64,000 bases of DNA from Phocoena phocoena (taxonomy: Eukaryota; Chordata; Mammalia; Artiodactyla; Phocoenidae): the NCBI RefSeq assembly GCF_963924675.1, contig NC_089219.1:151734288-151798287 (forward strand), given 5' to 3'. Each line of letters begins with the position of its first letter. The first letter of the stretch is position 1. Positions 45,801 to 55,799 of this stretch are shown piece after piece. Both the position numbers and the translations under genes were made by a program. The notes beneath the pieces are model-generated. The model was not told where the DNA came from. It saw only the letters and a list, made by a program, of their open reading frames with translations, and did not search any database.

Positions 45801-47524
45801 TCACTTTCAAGCTTTGGGAAGAAGTGTGCCCTGGGGCTGTGGATTGGAGTGGGTGTGACAAACTGCTTCCTGTTCCTCTCTGAACCTGGGACCCTGGGGC
45901 CTGGGCTTTTCTGTTGGTGTCCTTGGGAAGAAGGCCCTGGAGGGGCTGCTGGTGACTTGAGCTTGTGCTGTGGGTGTCCTCTGTAGTTTCTTCCACGTGA
46001 GGGCTGGGGTGGGGATGCAGTGGGGGAGGCTGGGGCACTGGGGAAGGTGTAAGGAGGAGAAAGGGGGGACTTTGGAAGGGAGAGTATTCTTATGGGCTTG
46101 GACTTTTCTCGGGCACTTCTGGGCTGGGAAGAGTCAAGTCTGTGGTGGCGAGAGTGCCCAAAAGAGGGAGGACGGGCTCAGCAACCTAAGAGGAGAGGGG
46201 TGCAGAGCAGGGCTGGAGCCCGCCCACTTCCTACCCAACTCCTTTCAAGGAATTCCTTACCGGGCCCAGCCCCTGGTCACTGGGTAGAGCACCTCTGGGG
46301 GTGGAGAGAGGGGCTGGGAGGGGGAAGCAGCTGGGCGGGGGAGGCGCTGGGCTGTAGGAGGATTTTGCCTTTCTCCCTCGTGGGCTGTGGAGGTCCTGCT
46401 TGGTGCTGGGAGTGGGGAGCTGGGTTAAGGGAGGGAGTAAGTCAGGTGGGTGATTAATGTTTGCTGGAGAGCTGCAATTTATTTAAACCTCAGGGAGCAA
46501 CCAGGGCTTGGGTGCATGTTGTGGGAGAGGCTGAGTCTGATAAAGTCTGTTTACTCAGGGAGGACCTGGTCCCTTTAAAACCCAGGGCAGGTGGGTCTCC
46601 AAGGCCCTCCCAGACTTGGTGGAACTTGGGGGAGGCGGCTGCCTAGCCTTGTCTGAAGTCCCTTCCTTGGTCTACAAGCTGCAAAGCCCTGGAAGGCAGT
46701 TACGGAACGGACACATCTTACCCAGGATTGATGGCCGTCTGTTTTCTTTGTGGCACAGCTCAGAGAGCAACCTACAACATGCTTCGTAACACAAAAGTCC
46801 CTGCGGGGCTTAGTGATATTGGAAACGATAAAAGAAGTTGAAGCACCAAGTCATGAGCTGCTGAGATTGGAAGAGGGCATGAGTGAGGGCCGGGGGTGCT
46901 CCAGGAAGGCTCTCGGGTGGGCCCAGGCCCTTGGCAGTAAACCTTGCACAGGACCAGTGCTCTTCAACAGTGTCAATGGGGTTGAGTCGGTGAGGCCGGG
47001 GAAGGCACTCCAGACTCTAGTCATAAGTGGCGTGAAGCTCTGTCCACCCGTCTACGCCGCCATGGGATGGAAGACAGGTTGGGGGACTAGGGCCCACCCT
47101 CTATACCTTCTCTGCATAGCTGGCTTGATTTCCCCTCTTTTGTGGTCACTTGTAAACAGCGGACTACAGTGGGTGCCCCAGTCAGGAAGCGAGACCTGGA
47201 GGCCCACTGCCTGTGGGTGGAGGACCCAGGGTGGGTACTCCCCTGGTGGGAGGTGTCTGCACAGGAGGCCTAGCAGGAAGGGCTGTGGGGACGTCTGCTG
47301 AGAGTGGAGCCAGGTGGGGAGAGAGGAAGTCTGCCCGGGGGTCACTGGCATCATCGCAGTGGCCGCCAGGTGGTGTGTTGTCATGCCCCTGTGAGGCTGG
47401 AACCTGGGACCAGCCCCACTGTCCCCTGACAGTTGAGCAGCGCGTGTGGGAATATGTCCTCCCCATGGACGTTGAGCATGGAGAGAAACTCAAGGTAGAG
47501 GTTTTCAGGCCTAGGTTCTTCCAG
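42861..47524 (+). other. SLC45A3 intron 1, GC-rich unique part
   Basis: 4.7 kb with hardly any recognisable repeat. Many overlapping open frames on both strands come from high GC. A reverse CTCF core lies at 43337, and a FOX-like TGATTAATGTTTGCTGG with TTTATTTAAACC lies at 46451-46490. Low repeat content makes intronic regulatory DNA plausible but unproven. Confidence 0.4.
43337..43350 (-). promoter_or_regulatory. CTCF core motif, reverse orientation, 13 of 14
   Basis: CTGCCACCTGTTGG matches the reverse CTCF core SYGCCMYCTRSTGG with one mismatch. It faces the exact forward core at 12949. Motif evidence only. Confidence 0.35.
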
Positions 47525-47537
47525 GGGAGCGCTTTTT

Positions 47538-47739
47538 TTTTTTTTTGCGGAACGCGGGTCTCTCACTGTTGTGGCCTCTCCCGTTGCGGAGCACAGGCTC
47601 CAGTCACGCAGGCTCAGCGGCCATGGCTCACGGGCCCAGCCGCTCTGTGGCATGTGGGATCCTCCCGGACCGGGGCACGAACCCATGTCCCCTGCATCGG
47701 CAGGCGGACTCTCAACCACTGCGCCACCAGGGAAGCCCA
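47538..47739 (-). mobile_element. CHR SINE, young short form, in SLC45A3 intron 1
   Basis: Antisense copy with perfect 13-bp duplication GGGAGCGCTTTTT at 47525-47537 and 47740-47752. Confidence 0.95.
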
Positions 47740-48295
47740 GGGAGCGCTTTTTAAATGGTTTCAGTGAGAGGTTAAAACCCACCCCGACAAACCACAGCCT
47801 CTCTGGTCTTCCTCCTTGCCCTCGTCCTTGGGGTGGAGTTATGGTGCAACACGGCTTGTGGCCAGGTAGTATGGAAGAGGAAGTGTGACTCTTAATGAAG
47901 GGGAATTGAACAGCCCAGCTTTGGGAAGTAGAGAGAGAAAAGCGAACAAACCAGGCCTGGCAGAGGGTCTCCAGGGGACACCTTGGTAAACAGTGCCTCG
48001 GGAACTGGGAATTCAGCTGGTTTGATTTTTTTTTTTCCTTCAATACTAGAAAACAAGGGCAGTTGCAAAGATATTCCAAAACAGAGAATTACTGACATCT
48101 AGTTGGCTCTGGAGTGTACTGAGGTTTAAAAATCATATTTACCTTATTAATACGTCAACCTTAGGCTAGTATTAACATGCACTTCCTGATTGGCCAGTAG
48201 GGAGTGACACCTGGGTGGCAGGGCCACACCATCAGCCTGGGAGTGAACAAGATTCAGAATTCAGAGCAAATCCTGGAGATCAGATTCGCAGGAAT

Positions 48296-48390
48296 CTCTG
48301 TGTGTGTGATTGTCCCAGCTCTTTTAACACTCTGTGATTCTCCCAGCTCTTTTAAGACTCTGTGTGTGTGATTGTCCCAGCTCTCTTAGG
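48296..48390 (+). repeat. Three tandem units spanning the SLC45A3 exon 2 acceptor
   Basis: Units start at 48296, 48330 and 48358, each CTCTGTG..ATT(G/C)TCCCAGCTCT followed by TTTAA or CTTAG. Only unit 3 ends in the acceptor TTAG|G used by exon 2. Unit 2 also ends in an AG (TTTTAAG, 48356). Unit 1 ends in AAC. Confidence 0.8.
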
Positions 48391-48619
48391 ATCTGAGTGT
48401 TGAGTTATGTCCCCACCGAGGCACCCCACGACGACAGACAGGCGGTTAGCATGGCTGAGAAACTAGACCTGCACGGAGGGCCCGCAGAAATGGGTTTCTG
48501 GCTGAGTCCTACGCGGTCGGTGGCAGCAAGGAGGAGAGGCCTAGGCGTCTGGAGCAAGGCTGAGGTGGAGCAGTCCTGGAGTGTGTGAACAGGCCGGAGC
48601 CCCACCCGCCTGGCACATC
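48390..48619 (+). other. SLC45A3: SLC45A3 exon 2, 5' UTR part
   Basis: Begins GATCTGAGTG after the pyrimidine-rich acceptor TGTCCCAGCTCTCTTAG and runs to the start codon at 48620. It contains an upstream ORF. The start agrees with the human exon 2 boundary as I remember it. Confidence 0.7.
48451..48588 (+). CDS. Upstream ORF in SLC45A3 5' UTR (45 codons)
   Basis: ATG in a strong Kozak setting (A at -3, G at +4). It encodes MAEKLDLHGGPAEMGFWLSP and 25 more residues to TGA, ending 31 nt before the main start. The peptide has no recognised features; its likely role, if translated, is to lower initiation at the SLC45A3 start codon. Confidence 0.4.
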   Translation: MAEKLDLHGGPAEMGFWLSPTRSVAARRRGLGVWSKAEVEQSWSV

Positions 48620-48791
48620 ATGGTCCAGAGGCTGTGGGTGAGCCGCCTGCTGCGGCATCGGAAAGCCCAGCTCCTGCTGGTCAACCTGCTGACCTTCGGC
48701 CTGGAGGTGTGCCTGGCTGCGGGTATCACCTACGTGCCACCCCTGCTGTTGGAAGTGGGGGTAGAGGAGAAGTTCATGACCATGGTGCTGG
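48620..48791 (+). CDS. SLC45A3: SLC45A3 first coding exon (residues 1-57)
   Basis: Encodes the N-terminus and helix 1 (LLLVNLLTFGLEVCLAAG, then ITYVPPLLL) and ends after the first base of codon 58 at the donor GTGAGT. Confidence 0.96.
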
Positions 48792-51700
48792 GTGAGTCAC
48801 CACATCCTCCTTCACTCCTGCTCCAGATATGTGTCCCCTGGGGAAGTAGGGCGACAGGGCCTCTGCCCAAAGAGCTGCTTGCAGGCAGAGGTGGCTGCCT
48901 GCTGTCCCTGAGCCTGGTGGGTCAGCCTGGCTGGGGAGGGGGTGACCCTGGGCTGAGGGGGTCTGAGAGAAACAAAAGGGTACGGGGTGACCTCTGTATC
49001 TCTGGTCCCTACGCCATGCATGGCCCACAGGAGACACTGGAGAAACTGCCCTTCGTAATTCCTACCTGTGGTCTCATTTAATTCCTGCAGCTAACGCTGT
49101 GAGGTTACCCCTTTCACAGCGGAGATGATGGAAGCTAATAAGCCGTCGGGTGACTTAGGCCGCTGGACAGCTAGCTTAGCTCCTGATTAGCAGGGTCGGG
49201 ACCACCCTCAGCCCCCCACCGCCAGGGCTCTTTCTTGCCTCTAGGGCAGGGGCTGGGCTCCTAACTGCCGACGAATTCTGTAAAAGCCACGGAGGGCAAA
49301 TGTCATCACCACGTGACTCCCAGGAAGAGGGGGCTCTGTCAGGATGACAGGCTCTGGGGTCAGACTGCCTGTTGAAACCGTGCCTGTGCACGGCGATCAC
49401 TGGTCAGTTGGGGCACTAGTGATCCTAGTTGTGAGCAGTAAATTGGGGTCCTGTGAAGTACTCAGCACAGCCCCAGTACACAGTTGGCCCTCCATGTGAT
49501 ATCATCATCATTTCCATCCTTCTCGAGGCAGTTGGTACCCTTCCCTCTGCCCCTTCTGGGCCCCAGCCTCCAGCTCATACTACTTGCCCTTCTTGCAGGC
49601 ATCGGTCCAGTGCTGGGTCTGGTCTCGGTCCCACTCCTAGGCTCAGCCAGCGACCACTGGCGTGGGCGCTATGGTCGCCGGAGGCCCTTCATCTGGGCCC
49701 TGTCCCTGGGTGTCCTGCTGAGCCTCTTCCTCATCCCGAGGGCCGGCCGGCTGGCGGGGCTGCTGTGCCCGGACACCAGGCCCCTGGAGCTGGCACTGCT
49801 GATCCTGGGCGTGGGGCTGCTGGACTTCTGTGGCCAGGTGTGCTTCACTCCGCTGGAGGCCCTCCTCTCTGACCTCTTCCGGGACCCAGACCACTGTCGC
49901 CAGGCGTTCTCCGTCTACGCCTTCATGATCAGCCTGGGGGGCTGCCTGGGCTACCTTCTGCCTGCCGTCGACTGGGATGCCAGTGCCCTGGCCCCCTACC
50001 TGGGCACCCAGGAAGAGTGCCTCTTCGGCCTGCTTGCTCTCATCTTCCTCACTTGCGTGGCAGCCACACTGTTTGTGGCTGAGGAGGCAGCGCTGGGCCC
50101 AGCCGAGCCCGTGGAAGGGCTGTCGGTCCCCTCTGTACCACCCCACTGCTGCCCGTGCCACGCCCGCCTGGCTTTCTGGAACCTGCGCGCCCTCTTTCCC
50201 CGGCTGCACCAGCTCTGTTGCCGCATGCCTCGCACCCTACGCCGACTCTTCGTGGCCGAGCTGTGCAGTTGGATGGCATTCATGACCTTCACACTGTTTT
50301 ACACAGACTTTGTGGGCGAGGGGCTGTACCAGGGTGTGCCCAGGGCTGAGCCAGGCACCGAGGCCCGGAGACACTATGATGAAGGTAAGGCCTTGGCAGC
50401 CCGGGGCCCTGTTGTGGGAGCTGCCCTCCAGTGGATGTTCGGGCGCAGGGAGATGCCCACAGCCTGTGCCTGGGCTGGAAGCTGTGCGTTGGGCCCCGAT
50501 TTCCCCATCAGGACAGTGGGCCCGTGTGCAGGCTGCGTGGGCAGCTGCTCACGGAGCAGCATGGCTTTGCTGCAGTCACAGCAGAGCCTTGGGCGGATCG
50601 GAGAGTTTGGTCAGGCATTGCCCCAACTTGATGGAGGACGAGGCCGGGCTTGTTTAAGGTCCAGAAGCTGGGCCTCGGGTTCGCCTGGCCCGAACTTCAG
50701 TGTGCCCTCTGCTCCCCTACTGACTTTCCAAATCGCCTTGCCAGCCCCTTCCAGCTCAGGCGTCTGGAATTCTATCTTGGAGCCCACAGCAGAAATGTCT
50801 TTGTGTTCCCTCTACCTCTCCTGACAAGCTGAGCACAGCCAGCCCTTAGAACATCTTCCTTTGCCCTTAGCCAGTGGCTTTGGCCACGTTCCCTGAGGTC
50901 AGTGGAAGAACTTACGCTCCCGTTGCTATGGGTAGGGCAGGGGATGCTGGGGAGCAGGTCCGGAAAACAGCAGGTCTTGGGCAGCAGGTGCCTGTGGCTC
51001 CTAATTCTGAGCACCCCTCCCCCCCCCATGGTATTGGGTCCTTTTACCCTACCCCCTGTCTGATGGCCTCTTCCCCCTCCCCGCTCCAGGGGTCCGGATG
51101 GGCAGCCTGGGGCTGTTCCTGCAGTGTGCTATCTCCCTGCTCTTCTCTCTGGTCATGGACCGGCTGGTGCAGCGATTCGGCACCCGGGCAGTCTATCTGG
51201 CCAGCGTGGTGGCTTTCCCCGTGGCTGCCGGCGCTACGTGCCTGTCCCGCAGCGTGGTGGTGGTGACCGCGTCGGCTGCCCTCACTGGGTTCACCTTCTC
51301 TGCCCTGCAGATCCTGCCGTACACGCTAGCGTCTCTCTACCACCGGGAGAAGCAGGTACTCGCCCTGGCCGCTGAGTGGAGTGGGGTGGAGGGGCAGCTG
51401 ACCAGCCCAGGACCGGTGTCTGGCAAGAGAAGCTGGAGAAGGAATTCTTTGATCAGAGAGGAAGCCTGTTGTAGCCCCAGGGCCAGAGACTTGGGCTGCG
51501 GAAGGAGGGTGTAGATTAGATTCTGGGAATGACTTCCTGGTGTCAGGACTAGAAAGCACTTAAAGTGGATGATTGCAGGAAATGTGAAATCCTTCTCTGG
51601 AAATCCTGAAGAATCAGGCTAGCAGAAGGCCTCAGTCAGGGCTGAGTTGTTCTGTGCAGAGGCAGGGGGCTGGATCAGATGACCTCTGGGGCACTCGGCT

Positions 51701-53925
51701 TCAGCAGCCAGTGAGTGGGAAAGGTCTGGTGTGGGCCACGCCTCTCCTTATTCGGGGGGGACCTTGTGAGTGACCCAAACCTTGCTTTGGTCTCGGAGAT
51801 GGGGAAAGCTCCCTACCGCCCCTTCCCCTCTTTTGGTTTGTCTTCCTTTTCTGTTTAATTCTCTCTTTTCTTTTCCTGCCTCACTCCTTTGCCTCGTCCC
51901 CTCCCCCCACCCCCATGGCGGATCTCTGAGCCTGATGCGCCTGACACCGCTCGCCTGGGCACTGTGTAAGTTGGGGGGCCTCCTTCCTGCTCAGCCCCAC
52001 ACTAACCAGCCCCTCCAGGGGCCCCCTTCTCTGGGAAGCCTCCTGACCAGGCTGTGTGGTCACCTTTGTTGTCTCCATTGGCCTCGCTGAGCTACAGCCC
52101 TGGGTGCAGAGCTCTGCCCAGAGGGCAAGAAGTTGGGGTGTCCCAAGGAAAAAGAGATGCAGCCTGGCTTCATAGGGCTTCTAGACTGTAGGAAAGACAT
52201 AGTCTGCCCCTTGTAGGACATGGGTGGGGTAACTGGGAGGCTGGTTAAGTGAATAGGTAGCTGCAGGGGTGGGGGTGGAGGTGGGGCTTTGGGTTGGGGG
52301 AAGCTGGTCCCCGAGTCCCCTGTCAGTGCATTGATAACCTTCATCATCCTCCACGCTTTCCCGCCCTGGTTGGGCTGCTGTCCAGAAGCCAGGCTTGGGC
52401 ATGTACCAGGGAACGTGCTGAGCTGGTGGTCTTCCCTTCAGGCTGAGAACACGTCTGTCCCCAGGGGCCTCTCCAAGCTTCAGCCACACTGATCTTTTGT
52501 GGGGTGGCAGGCAGGAGGTGAGGTTCCAGGCATGGTTGGCCCCGCACCCCATCTACGTCTGCTTTGTCCACTTCTGGCTGCACCACGAGCCTTGGGATTC
52601 CCTGGTGTCAGGCTTGAGCTCTGCTGTGGCTCCCAGCGCTAATGCAGCTGACCCTGAGAGCTCTGTGTTAGGCACTAGTGGGCCTTGGAAAAGTGGTCAG
52701 ATGAGTTCTGGCCTCGTCCTTAGATAGGAGGGAGGCTCTGGGACATCGCGGGCAGGGCAGGGGCAGGTCACGCTGATCCAAGGCAGACAGTGAGAAGGAA
52801 CAAGAAGGCTTCGGCCTCAGCACAGCTGGACCGTGGGAGTCGGGAAGAGGGTGATTCTTTCTGTTCCTCGCTTCCTCTAGGCTCAGTCTGAGGACCCTTC
52901 CTGCCCCAGGCTGGGGCCGCAGACCTCACAGTAGGGCAGCAACTATAGCCTGGGCCTGGGACCCACAGTGGGAAGGGAGCGTCTCTCTCTGGTCTCTCTG
53001 GAGGTTGACAAGGGTGTCCCAGTAGTGAGGTGGTAGGGGCAGAAGGAGGAGGGTTAGGAGCATCTGTGTGGGGCTTTGGGGCCTTTGGGGCCCCACCTTT
53101 GGACTTTGTTCCTCTGCTCTGACATGTCTCTCTGCCCACCTGTCTTCATTCTTCTGTGTCTTTCCTTTTCCTTGGGGTTCTGTTCTCTTCCTAACCTGCA
53201 GTACTGAGTTTGTCTGTCACTTACTGATTCTAGGAGAGGCTAGAGGAGACCTAGACTTCTGGTTTCAGATGTCCCCTCCTGCCCCCCTGCCCCCCTTCTG
53301 AGGAGAATCCTCACTAGACCCAGACCAAGCAAGGTCTGCTCAGTTTTCTGACCTGCTGCCCGATTTTCATTAAGCCCTCGTGCCTGGTTTCTTCTAGCCC
53401 CTGGGATAAAGGCCAGGGCCTGTTCTCCTAGTTGGGGGATCCCATGCTTGGGTACATACCTGTCCTTGTGTGTTCCCCTCTCCCCAGGTTTTCCTGCCCA
53501 AATACCGCGGAGATGATGGAGGTGGTGCCAGTGAGGACAGCCTGATGACCAGCTTCTCGCCGGGCCCTAAGGCCGGATCTCCCTTCCCCAATGGACACGC
53601 GGGTGCTGGAGGCAGCGGCCTGCTCCCTCCTCCACCAGCACTCTGCGGGGCCTCTGCCTGCGATGTCTCCATGCGTACAGTGGTGGGCGAGCCACCGGAG
53701 GCCAGGGTTGTTCCGGGCCGGGGCATCTGCCTGGACCTTGCCGTCCTGGACAGTGCCTTCCTGCTGTCCCAGGTGGCCCCGTCTCTCTTTATGGGCTCCA
53801 TTGTTCAGCTCAGCCAGTCTGTCACTGCCTATATGGTGTCGGCTGCAGGTCTGGGTCTGGTTGCCATTTACTTTGTCACACAGGTGGTATTTGACAAGAG
53901 CGACTTGGCCAAATACTCTGTGTAG
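48620..53925 (+). CDS. SLC45A3: SLC45A3 (prostein), complete coding region
   Basis: Solute carrier family 45 member 3, a 12-helix MFS-type membrane transporter of the family related to sucrose transporters; known as prostein in prostate. Exons 48620-48791, 49599-50384, 51090-51355 and 53488-53925 have AG/GT borders and join in phase to 1662 nt, 553 codons plus TAG, the same length as the human protein. The start MVQRLWVSRLLRHRK is in good Kozak context (A at -3, G at +4). Visible features are helix 1 (about residues 17-42), helix 2, the MFS loop motif RGRYGRRRPF (79-88), helix 3 (88-103), DFCGQVCFTPLEALLSDL in helix 4-5, a long cytoplasmic loop with CCPCHARLAF, then helices 7-12. A Gly/Pro-rich loop lies in the last exon before VAPSLFMGSIVQLSQSVTAY. 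No disabling change is seen. The identity is very secure; the transport substrate is less well established in the family. Confidence 0.97.
49599..50384 (+). CDS. SLC45A3: SLC45A3 large exon (residues 58-320)
   Basis: A 786-nt exon after the acceptor CCCTTCTTGCAG and before the donor GTAAGG. It carries helices 2-7 and the RGRYGRRRPF motif. The open frame continues both upstream and into the intron, but the splice sites define the exon. Confidence 0.96.
50385..51089 (+). other. SLC45A3 intron between coding exons 2 and 3
   Basis: Unique sequence, 705 bp, with no recognised element. The exon frame stays open for some 440 nt into it by chance. Confidence 0.6.
51090..51355 (+). CDS. SLC45A3: SLC45A3 exon (residues 320-408)
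   Basis: A 266-nt exon after the acceptor CCCCGCTCCAG and before the donor GTACTC. It encodes GVRMGSLGLFLQCAISLL and on to SLYHREKQ, helices 8-10, and ends at a codon boundary. Confidence 0.96.
51356..53487 (+). other. SLC45A3 last intron
   Basis: A 2.1 kb intron with no repeat I can name. Pyrimidine-rich blocks near 51790-51910 and 53100-53200 are notable. Open frames are not supported as exons. Confidence 0.55.
53488..53925 (+). CDS. SLC45A3: SLC45A3 last coding exon (residues 409-553)
   Basis: Follows the acceptor CCCCTCTCCCCAG. It encodes VFLPKYRGDDGGGASEDSLM, a Gly/Pro-rich loop, helices 11-12 and the C-terminus FDKSDLAKYSV before TAG at 53923. Confidence 0.96.
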   Translation, partial: VFLPKYRGDDGGGASEDSLMTSFSPGPKAGSPFPNGHAGAGGSGLLPPPPALCGASACDVSMRTVVGEPPEARVVPGRGICLDLAVLDSAFLLSQVAPSLFMGSIVQLSQSVTAYMVSAAGLGLVAIYFVTQVVFDKSDLAKYSV

Positions 53926-55280
53926 AGTACTTCCAACCCATTGAGGGAGGACCTGCCTCACTGGGTCCCAGCTCTCCCTATTCCAGTCCGTCCCCCGCCC
54001 CGCTCCGTTGGCCCGGTAGGGCTGTGGGCTGGCCTTCCAGTTTCTATTGCTGCCAAAGTGATGTGGCTCTCTGCTGCCGCCCTGTGGCAGTGAGGTGTAT
54101 AGCTGCACAAGTAGGGGACTGGGGCTTCTTCCCTCCCACCTCTCCTCAGTCTTTAGGGCTGGCTGACTGGAAGCTCTCCAGCAGGCTTCAGTCTGGACTT
54201 CCACAAGGAAAGAAGGGCAGGGCATTTAATTAACTCTGTGCACTGGAATGCAGGACTCTGCCGGGGGATCACCCAGGCTCAGGGTTAACAGCTAGTGTCC
54301 TGGTTGAGAAATACCCAGAGAAGGGATTTGGGGAGCTGAGTAAACTCAGCCACCTGGTCTCCTACAACCAAGGCCTCTTATCCCATAGGTTCTCCCAGTT
54401 GTTGCTCTTGCATGGGAATTTGTAATGTGAAACGGCTCCTCTACAGGATTTGAAAGTATGAAAGTTATTGGGGGACGCGGTCCTGAGGGGAGAAGGGAAG
54501 CTGCCTAGCCCCACAGCACCACCTCTCTCCTGTTCCCCCTCCCCTGCATTTTATTAGGACTTGGCTTGTTGGCCCCTGTGTTGCCATCACAGGGACACGG
54601 GTTTTTAAATAATTAACTTATTTATTTAAGTAGAAGGGGAATCAAGGTGTTTAGGGGTTGGGTAGGATGAGATCCCTAATGACTAGGTCCCCTGAGACGA
54701 TTGGTTATTGGGCTGAGAATTGTCAGAATCTCCTTCTCCTGGAGTGATTGGTCTGGCCCCAGAACTGCCTAACCCTGAGCCTGGAAGCTCTGCTTACCCC
54801 AACTGATATCCCAAATCCTGTTACCCAAGGCGGGGAGGGCTGGGGAAACGTGAAGGGTGGGGCTTCACGTCTCAGCAGCCCCCGTAGCCTCACCTCCCCT
54901 CTTGGCCCTGCCGTCCCCCCCAGCTCCCCTCTGCTCCCTCTAGGACTGGGCTGACGAAGGAGCTGCCCAACCCCACCTTTCCCCACTGGCTCCACAGCCC
55001 TCTCCTTGGGGCTGTTTTGGGACCAGAAGCACAGAGTGTGGCTCCTTGAGCCTTTATCCGTCTCAGCCCCCAGGGCATATCTGTGCTTGGGGAATCTAGC
55101 ACAGAAACTCAGGAGCACCCCCTGCCTGGGCTAAGGAGGTCTTATCTCCGGGGGCTTTAAGTGCCGTTTGCAATAATGTTATGTCTTATTTATTTAGTGG
55201 AGTAAATATTTTATACTGTATGTGAGCAATCAGAGTATAATGTTTATGGTGATGAAATTAAAGCCTTCTTATATGTTTAA
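53926..55280 (+). other. SLC45A3: SLC45A3 3' untranslated region
   Basis: About 1.35 kb from the stop to just past ATTAAA at 55257. It is GC-rich in the middle, with AU-rich clusters TTATTTATTTAAG (54617-54630) and TTATTTATTTAG (55187-55198) that could act as stability elements. No repeat insertions. Confidence 0.85.
55257..55262 (+). terminator. SLC45A3: SLC45A3 polyadenylation signal ATTAAA
   Basis: GATGAAATTAAAGCC is followed within 30 bp by the GT-rich TTGGTCTTTGTGTCTTTTCTG, a typical downstream element. Confidence 0.8.
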
Positions 55281-55289
55281 TTGGTCTTT

Positions 55290-55799
55290 GTGTCTTTTCT
55301 GAGCGGAAAAGACCAAATCTCTCTCAAATTATCCTCAGCTTCCTTCTCATCAGGACCGTTTTGGCAGCTTCAGTTCCCAGCACCACCAGCAGGTGGAGCC
55401 ATAGACCAACACTCTTTTGTCCTTTGGCGATTGGGTGTGGCTGTGCTTCCCCAGAATTGGGGAGTCCCGTTGAGGGTGAGGGAGAGGGCGGGAGAGTAAG
55501 AAGTATAGAGAGTGGGGGCATTTTCCTTCTCAAATGGCTCGCGGTGTGGCCAAGGAGATGGAGCAAGCACCCATTATCAACCACAGCAATAGGAAGCCCC
55601 TGGCATGTATGGGTGAGGCTTCGACACCACTGTGCCTGGGTTCCCACCCTTTCCCACCTCCTTCACCCTTCCTGCCAGGCTCAGGTCAAGTTCAGTCTTC
55701 TCAGCCTTGCCATCTCCTCATCCCTCCAAACTTCACCGGCCTTCCTGTCCCTTAAATTCAAGTGGTCAGTATAGTTAACACCCCAGGCAAGGACTAGCT
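55290..55799 (+). other. Unique sequence downstream of SLC45A3
   Basis: No gene recognised. CCACCAGCAGGTGG at 55383-55396 matches the CTCF core at 11 of 14 positions, in the region where human has a described SLC45A3-ELK4 read-through boundary. Confidence 0.4.

Noticed and set aside
49484..50824. 446-codon open frame covering the SLC45A3 large exon and beyond
   Set aside because: Its ends are intronic: the acceptor at 49598 and donor at 50385 fit the family sequence exactly, and residues outside them do not resemble SLC45 proteins.
53428..54225. 265-codon minus-strand frame over the last SLC45A3 exon
   Set aside because: It is the antisense shadow of a confirmed coding exon and its UTR.
55534..55620. 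Short frame starting MARGVAKEMEQAPIINH with a GTGAGG donor-like end, downstream of SLC45A3
   Set aside because: It looks exon-like at first sight, but I recognise no family, no partner exon and no promoter; too short to support.
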